From: a virus
Virus record (IMG/VR): IMGVR_UViG_3300042923_001574
Location: 1-40,910 of that record
Length of the DNA stretch: 40,910 nucleotides
Direction: 5' to 3' (one strand)
A program made the translations under genes and the position numbers. Below, one piece after another: positions 14,985-22,560 of the stretch. A model generated the notes under the pieces. It saw nothing but the letters and a program-made list of their open reading frames with translations. It was not told where the DNA came from and ran no database searches. The first letter of the stretch is position 1. Each line of letters starts with the position of its first letter.

Positions 14985-15662
14985 CTAGTCGTCCTTCAAG
15001 ATGGATATAGGCAACGGCGGCGTGCCGTTAGCGTAGTACTGGTGGTACTTTTCCAGTTTCACCAAGGTGGCGTTGGATATCTCTTCAATATCCGCGCCGC
15101 TTTCCACCATCGTTATGCGACGCTCGATCGCCGAAATAAGCTCGCGCGTGATGAAGTACGCTATGACCGACGAGCGCTCCCGGTAGACATCACCGTTGAT
15201 GGACAGGCTCATGCCGGACGTATTGCCGAAGTAATACACGGCCCTTCTATCGCCCTTGAGAATCCGGTCAGAAGCCAATTCGAGGTATGCCTCGGATTCT
15301 CGTCGCTCATCGAACTTTTCAAGCGCGTCGAGCAGTGCGGGATTGTCAGCGCCGAGATGCAGGAGGGACTGGCCGCGGGTTCTGATCCGGGCAAGTTGGT
15401 CGACGGTGACGCGGTGTCGACGCAAGCGATCGGCGACCTTCTCGCGTCGGCTGTGATCCAGTGCGTCGTAAGTCGACACAGCGGCGATGACTACGCCGAC
15501 GAGGGCGATGAGCGCGCCAATGAACCCGCCAAGATCCTGCAGCACCTTGTACAAGCCGCCGCCCTGGATGGCGCCGCGGACGCTAGGATCGGCCACAACG
15601 CCGAGCAGCAGTATTGCTGCTGCGATCGATCCGCCTACGAATGCCGGGTGCTTGAACATCAT
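14985..15662 (-). CDS. Two-helix membrane protein inserted against the early operon
   Basis: 225 residues from an ATG preceded by GAGAGG. Two membrane helices near the N-terminus ([37 protein letters not shown]) are followed by a ~160-residue cytoplasmic domain, helical and charged ([16 protein letters not shown]...). No family recognised. It is on the opposite strand to the operon it sits in and has lower GC, the mark of a 'moron' with its own expression. Superinfection exclusion or phage defence is a plausible role but only inferred from position and topology. Confidence 0.72.
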   Translation of the reverse strand: MMFKHPAFVGGSIAAAILLLGVVADPSVRGAIQGGGLYKVLQDLGGFIGALIALVGVVIAAVSTYDALDHSRREKVADRLRRHRVTVDQLARIRTRGQSLLHLGADNPALLDALEKFDERRESEAYLELASDRILKGDRRAVYYFGNTSGMSLSINGDVYRERSSVIAYFITRELISAIERRITMVESGADIEEISNATLVKLEKYHQYYANGTPPLPISILKDD

Positions 15663-15706
15663 GGAACGCTGCCTCTCGCTCTGACTGTTGTCGAGAGGGC
15701 GGCGGC

Positions 15707-16855
15707 ATGATTGCACCGATTTCAATCCTCGACGGCCGTGTCTCCATCCTGCTCGGCGACGTGCGCGAGCGGCTGGCGGCGATGGAGCCTGACAGCGTCG
15801 ATTGCGTCGTCACCTCGCCGCCCTATTGGGGCCTGCGCGACTATGGCGTCGACGGGCAGATCGGGCTGGAGCGGACGCTGGGCGATCACCTCGAGGTGAT
15901 GCTCGACGTGTTCCGCCTTGTGCGGCGGGTGCTGAAGCCGAGCGGCACGCTCTGGCTCAACTATGGCGACTGCTACGCCACCAGCCCGAACGGGCGCTCG
16001 GCCGCCGACACCAAGGCGGCGGGCAAGGATGACCGCACCTTCCGCGACAAGCCGTTCTCGACCATCGGCGGCGTGCTGAAGGCGAAGGACCTCTGCATGC
16101 TGCCGAACCGGCTGGCCATCGCCCTGCAAGAGGACGGCTGGTGGGTGCGTTCCGAGATCGTGTGGGGCAAGCCGAACCCGATGCCGGACAGCAGCGGCAA
16201 ATATCGGCCTTCAACCGCGCACGAGAAAATCTTCCTGCTGACCAAGACCGGCAGCGGTTTCTACGACTTCGACGCGGTGAAGCAGGCTGTGACCGGCAAT
16301 GCTCATAGCCGCGTCTCGAAGGTCAAGGTTCCCGGCGCATGGGATCTCGGCAAGGGCGGCCATGGGACCATCAACCGGCAAGGGCGCACCAGCGCGGTCT
16401 ATCGCGACCGGAAGCCAGGCGTGACTCCGAAATCGGCCGGTGAAGACACCAACGTGCGGGCGAAGGGCAGCCTCCACGCCAGCACTACCGAGATGGTCGA
16501 TAGCCGCTACCTGCGGAACTACGAAGAGGCGCCGCTCACGGTCTGGCGCTTCGCCAGCGAGTCGTTCCCCGAGGCGCATTTTGCCACCTTTCCGCCAGAG
16601 CTGGCGGAACGCTGCATCCTCGCCGGCTGCCCGAAGGGCGGGCTCGTGCTGGACCCGTTCGGCGGCGCCGGCACCACCGGCCTCGTCGCCGCGCGGCATG
16701 GCCGCCGGGCGGTGCTGATCGAGCTCAACCCCGACTATGCCGAGATCGCCCGCCGGCGGATCGAGCGCGAGTGGAAGGTGCCGGCGCGGCCGGCTTCTCA
16801 GGACTTCGGGCCGCTCTTCGCGGCTGACGCGGAATTGCCGGAGGCGGCGGAGTAA
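15707..16855 (+). CDS. Beta-class DNA methyltransferase (N4-cytosine or N6-adenine)
   Basis: 382 residues. Motif IV is [12 protein letters not shown] (Ser37-Tyr40) near the N-terminus, and the AdoMet-binding motif is [18 protein letters not shown] near the C-terminus. This catalysis-first order defines the beta class, and SPPY is most common in N4-cytosine enzymes. Recognition region is in between, including [11 protein letters not shown] and [10 protein letters not shown]. No cognate restriction enzyme lies nearby, so it probably protects phage DNA from host restriction or modulates regulation. GAGAGG precedes the ATG. The TAA shares bases with the next ATG. Confidence 0.93.
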   Translation: MIAPISILDGRVSILLGDVRERLAAMEPDSVDCVVTSPPYWGLRDYGVDGQIGLERTLGDHLEVMLDVFRLVRRVLKPSGTLWLNYGDCYATSPNGRSAADTKAAGKDDRTFRDKPFSTIGGVLKAKDLCMLPNRLAIALQEDGWWVRSEIVWGKPNPMPDSSGKYRPSTAHEKIFLLTKTGSGFYDFDAVKQAVTGNAHSRVSKVKVPGAWDLGKGGHGTINRQGRTSAVYRDRKPGVTPKSAGEDTNVRAKGSLHASTTEMVDSRYLRNYEEAPLTVWRFASESFPEAHFATFPPELAERCILAGCPKGGLVLDPFGGAGTTGLVAARHGRRAVLIELNPDYAEIARRRIEREWKVPARPASQDFGPLFAADAELPEAAE

Positions 16856-17532
16856 TGCCTTCCTTCGACAACCCTGCTCCGATGCGCATCCTTGTCGGCT
16901 GCGAGACGTCCGGCGTCGTCCGTCGGGCCTTTGCCGCCTATGGGCATGACGTCTGGTCGGTCGACCTGCTGCCGGCCGAAGATGGCAGCAACCGGCACAT
17001 TATCGGCGATGTCCGCGACTATCTCGGCGAGGGCTGGGATCTGCTGGCCGTGATGCACCCGCCCTGCACGCGGCTGTGCAACAGCGGGGTGCGTTGGCTC
17101 CGCAAGGCGCCGCCCGGCCGGACCCTGGAGGCGATGTGGGCGGAGCTCGACGAAGGCGCCGCCCTGTTCTCGGACTGCTGGAATGCGCCGGTCGAGCGCA
17201 TCTGCGTCGAGAATCCCGTGATGCATCGTTATGCGCGCGAGCGCATCCGCGGCTGGGCCAAGCCGCAGACGGTGCAGCCCTGGTGGTTCGGCGAGCCGGC
17301 CTTCAAGGCGACCGGTCTCTATCTGCGCGGCCTGCCGCCGCTGGTGCCGACGCGCAAGCTGGTGCCGCCGAAAAAAGGCACGCAGGAGCACAAGGACTGG
17401 TCGAAGGTACATCGCGCCTCGCCCGGCCCCGACCGCTGGCGGGACCGCAGCCGCACCTATGACGGCGTCGCCGCCGCCATGGCGGCGCAATGGACGGCCG
17501 CCTGCGCGCGCGAGCGGGAGGCCGCCGAATGA
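16855..17532 (+). CDS. C5-cytosine-methyltransferase-like protein
   Basis: 225 residues. N-terminus ILVGCETSGVVRRAFAAYGH resembles the AdoMet-binding motif I of C5 methyltransferases. HPPCTRLCNSG (Cys71) corresponds to the PC catalytic motif IV, and CVENPVMHRY to the ENV motif VI. It is short and lacks a clear target-recognition domain. Such small proteins are common in phages; activity is unproven, and it may methylate or simply bind DNA. The ATG overlaps the stop of the first methyltransferase gene (TAATG), so both are made together. A second ATG at 16882 is an alternative start. Confidence 0.72.
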   Translation: MPSFDNPAPMRILVGCETSGVVRRAFAAYGHDVWSVDLLPAEDGSNRHIIGDVRDYLGEGWDLLAVMHPPCTRLCNSGVRWLRKAPPGRTLEAMWAELDEGAALFSDCWNAPVERICVENPVMHRYARERIRGWAKPQTVQPWWFGEPAFKATGLYLRGLPPLVPTRKLVPPKKGTQEHKDWSKVHRASPGPDRWRDRSRTYDGVAAAMAAQWTAACAREREAAE

Positions 17533-17536
17533 CCGC

Positions 17537-17887
17537 TCACCCCTTGATCGCCTTTTTCAGCGTGTCGTCGATGCGGGTCTGCCAGCCGGGGCCGGTGGCG
17601 CGGAAGTGCGCCAGCACGTCCGGCGAGAGGCGCAGCTTGATCGCCTCCTTCGGGGGTGCCTTGCCGGGGCCACGCTGGCCGCGCCGGCGCTTCGCCTCGG
17701 CCACGAAGCCGGGCGCCACCTCGGCGCTCGGGCGCATGCGGGCCAGCGTCTCCTCGTCCAGCGGCGGATTGTCGGGATCGGCCTCGGCGGCGCGGGTGAT
17801 GGCGGCATCCTCCTCCGGGGTGATGTCGCGCAGGTTCGCCAGCGCGCGCTCGCGCGCCGTCTTCCGGTCATCGGGTGAGGTCGACAT
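17537..17887 (-). CDS. brnA: BrnA-type antitoxin
   Basis: 116 residues. The C-terminal ~50 (APPKEAIKLRLSPDVLAHFR, then TGPGWQTRIDDTLKKAI) is the ribbon-helix-helix domain of BrnA antitoxins. The N-terminal part (NLRDITPEEDAAITRAAEAD) is the toxin-binding segment. It neutralises BrnT and represses the operon. Starts inside the end of brnT (20-base overlap). On the minus strand, between two plus-strand early genes. Confidence 0.88.
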   Translation of the reverse strand: MSTSPDDRKTARERALANLRDITPEEDAAITRAAEADPDNPPLDEETLARMRPSAEVAPGFVAEAKRRRGQRGPGKAPPKEAIKLRLSPDVLAHFRATGPGWQTRIDDTLKKAIKG

Positions 17888-18140
17888 AGCGGGCAATCTC
17901 CTTCGCGTTGGCCTTGCGCAGGCTGATGATGCGGACCTTCTCGGCGCGGCGGCTGAACACCATGACGTGCAGCCGGTCGGCAATGAAGCCCATGGCGACG
18001 GTGCGGACTTCCACATAGGGGCGGCGGGTGTCGCGGGCCTCGATGGCGGTTTCCCATTCGAAGCCCTCGGCGGCGGCGAAGGCGACGCCATGGGTGCTGG
18101 CGTCTTCCTTGTTCGGGTCCCACTCGTAAAAGCCGCTCAT
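17868..18140 (-). CDS. brnT: BrnT-type ribonuclease toxin
   Basis: 90 residues from an ATG with a G-rich site. FYEWDPNKEDASTHGVAFAA is the DUF497/BrnT signature, followed by RPYVEVRTVAMGF, VMVFSRRAEKVRIISLRKAN and KEIARYVD. BrnT folds like RelE and cleaves mRNA to stop translation. The frame is open upstream to 18266, but that stretch is promoter DNA. Forms a type II toxin-antitoxin operon with brnA. Confidence 0.9.
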   Translation of the reverse strand: MSGFYEWDPNKEDASTHGVAFAAAEGFEWETAIEARDTRRPYVEVRTVAMGFIADRLHVMVFSRRAEKVRIISLRKANAKEIARYVDLTR

Positions 18141-18164
18141 TTCCCCGCCCCTCTCAGTGATTTT

Positions 18165-18209
18165 TTTGTACCCCCATTTCATGGGCGCGTCAATTCTTTT
18201 CGGGGGTAC
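18165..18209 (-). promoter_or_regulatory. brnTA promoter flanked by an inverted repeat
   Basis: On the minus strand TTGACG (18188-18193), a 17-bp spacer and TACAAA (18165-18170) form a good sigma-70-type promoter ending ~25 bases before brnT. It is bracketed by GTACCCCC (18168-18175) and GGGGGTAC (18202-18209), an inverted repeat placed as expected for autorepression by BrnA. The region is much AT-richer than its surroundings. Confidence 0.65.
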
Positions 18210-18340
18210 GATAAAATATTCCATAAGGTTGTTCCTCTTCTGTGGAACGCTCGCGCGGCTCTGCAAATGCGCGCCGCGTCATTCCACATAAACAGGTTCA
18301 TGCCGTCGCCTCTGCGCCTCGCATCAGGGGTGCTGGGATC

Positions 18341-19486
18341 ATGATCTCCCCTTCTGCACTCGACGATCTACGCGAGCGCAACCCGGTGCCGGACGTCGCC
18401 TCTCGCTGGGTGAGCCTGCGGCGCGGCAGCAAGGGGCGCATGGTTGGCCCCTGCCCTATGCATTCGACCAATCCGCACGCCCGCGATTCCGTGAGCTTCG
18501 AGTGCTGGCCGGAGGGCTGGGTGTGCGCGGCCTGCCAGGACGGCGGCGACGTGATCCGCCTCGTCGAACTGCGTGAGCGGCTGGACTTCCGCGGCGCTGT
18601 CGCGTGGCTGGGCGGGGCGCAGGACGTCGATCCGGAAGAGGAAGCCCGGCGGGCGCGCGAGCGCGCCGAGCGCAAGGCCCGCGCCGAGGCCCAGGCGGCC
18701 ACCTATCGCGAGCGCGAGCGCCGGAAGATGCACCGCCGCTGGGAGGCCAGCCTGCCGCTGGCGGGCTCGCCTGCGGCGGACTACCTCGCCTTGCGCGGCC
18801 TGTCGGCGCCGCCGACGGCGCATCTGCGCTTCCACCCGCGCATGCCCTATTACGTGGCGACCGGGAAGGACTGGCGGCAGGTGCATGAAGGGCCGGCGAT
18901 GCTGGCTGGCATCATCGGGCCGGACGCGCGCTTCGCCGGCGTGCATATCACCTGGCTCGACCTTTCCACGCCCAAGGGCAAGGCAGAGCTATTCGACCCG
19001 GTGACGGGCGAAGTGTTGCCGGCGAAGAAAGTGCGCGGCAGCGCCGGTGGCGGGCGGATAGAACTGCTGCGCGGCCCGGGCGCGCCTTGCCTGATACTCG
19101 GCGAGGGCATCGAGACCGTGCTCTCGGTCTATACCGCGCTGCTGGAGACCGGCCGCTCGCTGGACGGCATCGCCATGTGGAGCGCGATCTCGCTCGGCAA
19201 TCTCGCCGGCGGCGCCGCCCGCGACAGCCGCGAGCGCCACCCGACGGCGAAGGACAAAGCCGGCCGCGCGCTGCGCGTGCCCGGGGCGGTGCCGGACTTC
19301 GACAGCAAGGCCGTTCCGATTCCCGACCATGTGCGCGACCTGCGGCTGCTGGGCGATGGCGACAGCGACCCTTTCACGACGCGGCTCGCCATGGACCGGG
19401 CAGCGGCGCGGCATGCCGCGCCGGGACGGCGCGTTTCGATCGCCTGGCCGGAGCCGGGCCGTGACTTCAATTCGATGGTGGCGTGA
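18341..19486 (+). CDS. DNA primase, CHC2 zinc finger and Toprim domain
   Basis: 381 residues. A CHC2-type zinc finger (CPMH ... CAAC, ~residues 37-65) is followed by a charged Arg/Glu helix (~100-145), an RNA-polymerase-like core and a Toprim domain with LILGEGIETVLSVYTA (~250). It makes RNA primers for phage DNA synthesis. The frame is open upstream to 18242, but the ATG at 18341 is where homology-like sequence begins. The stop overlaps the helicase start (TGATG), so primase and helicase are coupled. Confidence 0.9.
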   Translation: MISPSALDDLRERNPVPDVASRWVSLRRGSKGRMVGPCPMHSTNPHARDSVSFECWPEGWVCAACQDGGDVIRLVELRERLDFRGAVAWLGGAQDVDPEEEARRARERAERKARAEAQAATYRERERRKMHRRWEASLPLAGSPAADYLALRGLSAPPTAHLRFHPRMPYYVATGKDWRQVHEGPAMLAGIIGPDARFAGVHITWLDLSTPKGKAELFDPVTGEVLPAKKVRGSAGGGRIELLRGPGAPCLILGEGIETVLSVYTALLETGRSLDGIAMWSAISLGNLAGGAARDSRERHPTAKDKAGRALRVPGAVPDFDSKAVPIPDHVRDLRLLGDGDSDPFTTRLAMDRAAARHAAPGRRVSIAWPEPGRDFNSMVA

Positions 19487-21162
19487 TGGGCGAGCAGCCG
19501 AAAAAGGAAGCCTTCGAGAAGGTGGCCGCCGCCGTGTTTCCGGAGGGCGAGGCTGCGCCTTCCTTCCCCGCACCCCATTCTTCCGCCGACGATTTCTCCG
19601 CCCGATCCTCCCATTTGGGCGGATCGGCGCGTGCGGGAACGGGGGGGGCGGGGGGCGACGGCGACGGTGCCGACACTTTGCATCGTGAGATGGCATGGCT
19701 GCCGCCGACGGACCTTGGCAATGCCGAACGGTTCCTGCAGCGCTTCGGCGACGACTTCCTGTTCGTGCGCGAATGGGGATGGCTGGTGTGGGACGGGCGG
19801 CGCTGGTCGCGGCGCGAGGCCGATCGGATGCTGGAAACCCGCATCAAGGAAACCATCCGGCTGATTGCCGACGAGGCGTCGTGGCTCGCCTCCAGCGGCG
19901 AGGACATGGAAATACCGAAGCCGGGGAAGCGCAAGCCGCCCATGCTCTCCGAGGAACTGGCGGATTGGGCGATGACGAGCCAGGCCGCTGGTCATGTGAA
20001 CTGCCTGCGCAATCTGGTGCAGAGCGACCGCGAGCGCATGACCGACGTCTTCGACGCGGACCCGATGGTGATCAACGTGCGCAACGGCACGTTGGAGGTG
20101 CGCAAGCGCGACGGCGACGAGCCCTATGTGCAGCTTCGCCCGCACCGGCGCGAGGACCTGATCACCAAGCTTGCCGAGGTGGAATACGACCAGGAGGCGA
20201 CGTGCCCGAAGTTCGACGCCTTCCTCGCCGAGGTGCAGCCCGACCCGACGGTGCGGCGCTTCCTCGACCAGTGGGGCGGCCTGTCCTTCACCGGCGACAT
20301 CGGCGAGCAGAAGCTGGTGTTTTTCTACGGCAAGGGACGCAACGGCAAGGGCGTCTATGTCGAGACGCTGAAATTCATCGCCGGCAGCTACACCGAGACG
20401 GTGCCTATCGAGACCTTCCTCGACAGCGGCCGGGCGCGGCGAGGCGGCGAGGCGACGCCCGACCTCGCTATCCTGCCCGGCGTGCGCTACCTGACGACCT
20501 CGGAGCCGGAGAAGGGCGCCAAGCTCGCCGAGGGGTTGATCAAGCTCGCCACCGGCGGCGACACGATGAAGGCGCGGCACCTCAACCGCGACATCTTCAG
20601 CTTCGTGCCGCAGTTCAAGCTGACCATGCAGGGCAACTATCGCCCCAAGATCACCGGCACCGACGAGGGCATATGGGGCCGCGTGCTCCTGATCCCGTGG
20701 CCGATCTTCATCCCGCCGGAGAAGCGCGACCCGCGCCTGACGCACAAGCTGCGGCAGGAGGCGAGCGGCATCCTCAACCGGATGCTGAACGGGCTGTGCG
20801 ACTGGCTCGACCATGGGCTGGCGATGCCGGACGTCGTGATAGAGGCGACGCAGCAGTATCGCGAGGATTCGGACCCGCTCGGCCGCTTCCTGGCCGAATG
20901 CACGGCGCCGGCCATCGGCCAGCGGGTGCAGTCGTCCGTGCTGCACCGGCTGTTCTGTGCGTGGACGAAGGCGGCCAATGAGACCGCGTGGTCGGCCAAG
21001 GGGTTGGCGAACGCCCTGAAGGACCGGGGCATGCACCAGACCAAATCGAGCAACAGCTATTGGCTCGATATCGAGCTGATCAAGCACGAGTACGACTTCG
21101 ATCCGCCGGACCCGCGCGATGCGCCGCCGGCAGCCGAGGATGACAACCCTTATGAGCGCTGA
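19486..21162 (+). CDS. D5/P4-type replicative helicase (primase-helicase family)
   Basis: 558 residues. After a disordered Gly-rich N-terminus (~1-65) come a D5_N region (~150-270) and an SF3-type helicase: Walker A FFYGKGRNGKG (~282-291), then LTTSEPEKGAKLAEGLIKLA and FKLTMQGNYRPKI with GRVLLIPWP. A C-terminal winged helix (~450-540) likely binds the origin. It unwinds DNA to start phage replication together with the upstream primase. The coding DNA holds a run of eight G (19641-19648) and six G shortly after, in the linker. An octamer array directly follows the gene. Confidence 0.92.
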   Translation: MGEQPKKEAFEKVAAAVFPEGEAAPSFPAPHSSADDFSARSSHLGGSARAGTGGAGGDGDGADTLHREMAWLPPTDLGNAERFLQRFGDDFLFVREWGWLVWDGRRWSRREADRMLETRIKETIRLIADEASWLASSGEDMEIPKPGKRKPPMLSEELADWAMTSQAAGHVNCLRNLVQSDRERMTDVFDADPMVINVRNGTLEVRKRDGDEPYVQLRPHRREDLITKLAEVEYDQEATCPKFDAFLAEVQPDPTVRRFLDQWGGLSFTGDIGEQKLVFFYGKGRNGKGVYVETLKFIAGSYTETVPIETFLDSGRARRGGEATPDLAILPGVRYLTTSEPEKGAKLAEGLIKLATGGDTMKARHLNRDIFSFVPQFKLTMQGNYRPKITGTDEGIWGRVLLIPWPIFIPPEKRDPRLTHKLRQEASGILNRMLNGLCDWLDHGLAMPDVVIEATQQYREDSDPLGRFLAECTAPAIGQRVQSSVLHRLFCAWTKAANETAWSAKGLANALKDRGMHQTKSSNSYWLDIELIKHEYDFDPPDPRDAPPAAEDDNPYER

Positions 21163-21403
21163 TCCTCCCATCCTCCCATAATCGGGAGGATGGGCGCAGA
21201 GCTAACCGATTGATTTTGCACAGCTTGGGAGGATGCGGGAGGATAGGGAGGATTTGTGCAGGCCGCCGATGTAGCGCGCTCATATGCGCACCTTAGGAGA
21301 CCTACCGGAATTATCTTCCCTAACCTCCCTATCCTCCCAAACCTAGCAATACCAATGCTTTTCAAGCGGGAAGATGCGGCGTGAGCCGGGAGGATGGGAA
21401 GAT
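21162..21403. repeat. GGGAGGAT octamer array (candidate replication origin)
   Basis: Twelve copies or near-copies of GGGAGGAT. Forward: 21184, 21227, 21237, 21246, 21368 (GGGAAGAT), 21388, 21396 (GGGAAGAT). Reverse (ATCCTCCC): 21162, 21170, 21313, 21322 (both with one change), 21331. They form two facing triplets and outer pairs, roughly symmetrical. One DnaA-box match, TTTTGCACA, is at 21214-21222. Location right behind the primase-helicase genes fits an iteron-type origin. The last two copies also serve as the ribosome site of the next gene. Confidence 0.7.
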
Positions 21404-22256
21404 GGGCGCGAAGGTGAGCATCGATATCGAGGATCTGCTGATCTGGGCGTACCGGCAGGAACTGCCGAAGGTGCCGGCTGGGGCGATCGCGCCGTCAGCG
21501 CTCAAGCCGGGCTGGTCGTCCATGTCGGCCTACGGCGAGTTGCTAGCCGTGATCGACGAGGCGGATATCCGCAACCGCTATGGCGTGACGCCCGACCGGA
21601 TGGCCAATGGCGTGCCGCATGTCGATGCCCTGGCCGTTGCCGATGCGGTTGCCGGGCTGGATGGGCTGCTGGTCGAGGCACCGGAGGGGTGGTGGCCCTT
21701 CGCCGATATGGCCGCCCCGGATGCATGGGGCGAGGCCGGGCAGGCGGCGGTCGCCGATGCGCTCGCCCGGCTTTGCGTCGTCGGCGAGGATGGGGCGCGG
21801 CGGTTCAAGACCTCGCCGGCATGGCTGGTGCGCAAGCACGCCATGGTGGCCAGCGTGCCGGAATGGGAAGCCGAGGCGCCGGAATACCGCACGGTACGGG
21901 GCGGCAATGGCAAGGCCAAGTGGTTCATGAAGCGGCTGGTGCCGCAGACCGTGAACGGCGAGATCGTCACCTATGCCGAGCACGAGGTCGACGGCTGGTG
22001 TGGCTCGCGGCGCCGCCCCTACAAGGGCGCCTATCACAAGATGGAACTGGTGCCCTCCCCGTTCTACGCCGCCATGGATCGGGCGGAGTACGAGGTTTGG
22101 CACGCTGCGCTGGCGATGCTGGCGGAGATGCTGCGCGAATCACTGTTCGATCATGTGGCCACTGGCCCGCGTCGTCCGGCGCGTCCATGGGAGAGCGCGG
22201 GGCCACAAACCCGCATTCTCCCGTCGCTCAAGGGATTGCCGTCGAAGGGGGCTTGA
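21402..22256 (+). CDS. Hypothetical phage protein
   Basis: 284 residues; the ATG is preceded by GGGAGGATGGGAAG, while a GTG at 21381 is possible but would code through the repeats. No domain recognised. The middle is acidic and Ala-rich (ALAVADAVAGLDGLLVEAPE), then a more conserved-looking C-terminal half (AWLVRKHAMVASVPEWEAEA, WCGSRRRPYKGAYHKMELVP). Last gene of the rightward early operon, before the terminase. A replication- or packaging-linked role is only a guess from position. Confidence 0.65.
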   Translation: MGAKVSIDIEDLLIWAYRQELPKVPAGAIAPSALKPGWSSMSAYGELLAVIDEADIRNRYGVTPDRMANGVPHVDALAVADAVAGLDGLLVEAPEGWWPFADMAAPDAWGEAGQAAVADALARLCVVGEDGARRFKTSPAWLVRKHAMVASVPEWEAEAPEYRTVRGGNGKAKWFMKRLVPQTVNGEIVTYAEHEVDGWCGSRRRPYKGAYHKMELVPSPFYAAMDRAEYEVWHAALAMLAEMLRESLFDHVATGPRRPARPWESAGPQTRILPSLKGLPSKGA

Positions 22257-22295
22257 CGCGCGCCTGGATTTTGGTGCTCACTGTGCATGGATAAA

Positions 22296-22326
22296 GAGGC
22301 CCGGGGCGGAAACGCTGCCGGGCCTT
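22296..22326 (+). terminator. Hairpin terminator at the end of the early rightward operon
   Basis: AGGCCCGG and CCGGGCCT pair, with an inner GCG-GAAA-CGC hairpin (GNRA loop); the tail TTCGCATTT is only partly T-rich. The 278-bp gap 22257-22534 otherwise holds C/G-rich sequence without a convincing gene, and the TTAACGA repeats at its end. Confidence 0.5.
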
Positions 22327-22517
22327 CGCATTTCCGCCCGGTGGTCGATGGATCGCGGGCGGGGGTGCCGAGCCCCTCGCCCCGCCTCGGTGGCGGCGGC
22401 GGCGCCTCCCCCGGCCTCGCGGCCGACCCCCACCCCCCTTGCGGGTCCTTCCCGGCCTCCCCCCGTATGCGGGCGGCGAGAGCGCGAACGTTCGCTAGCC
22501 GGACCATCGTAAAGCGG

Positions 22518-22560
22518 GGTTAACGAGATTAACGATGACCGATCAATCGGTTAACGATGG
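22518..22560 (+). repeat. Three TTAACGA repeats at the terminase start
   Basis: GGTTAACGA (22518-22526), ATTAACGATG (22528-22537, containing the terminase ATG) and GGTTAACGATGG (22549-22560) repeat within 43 bp, clearly AT-richer than the flanks. In lambda the small-terminase binding sites lie just upstream of its gene, so these may be packaging or regulatory sites. Unproven. Confidence 0.45.

Noticed and set aside
18241-18288. TGTGGAA ... TTCCACA inverted repeat upstream of the primase
   Set aside because: The arms are only 7 bp and 34 bases apart; a regulatory role is possible but too weakly supported to annotate.
19129-21171. 680-codon minus-strand open frame opposite the helicase gene
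   Set aside because: Shadow of the well-supported D5/P4-type helicase and end of primase; no motif or ribosome site.
21402-22256. Search for the missing terminase ATPase in the gene before the terminase
   Set aside because: No Walker A or B motif and no similarity to large terminase; it is an unrelated hypothetical protein.
22287-22523. Possible 78-residue plus-strand gene before the terminase
   Set aside because: Starts at a weak ATG, overlaps a hairpin and is Pro/Gly/Arg low complexity; looks noncoding.
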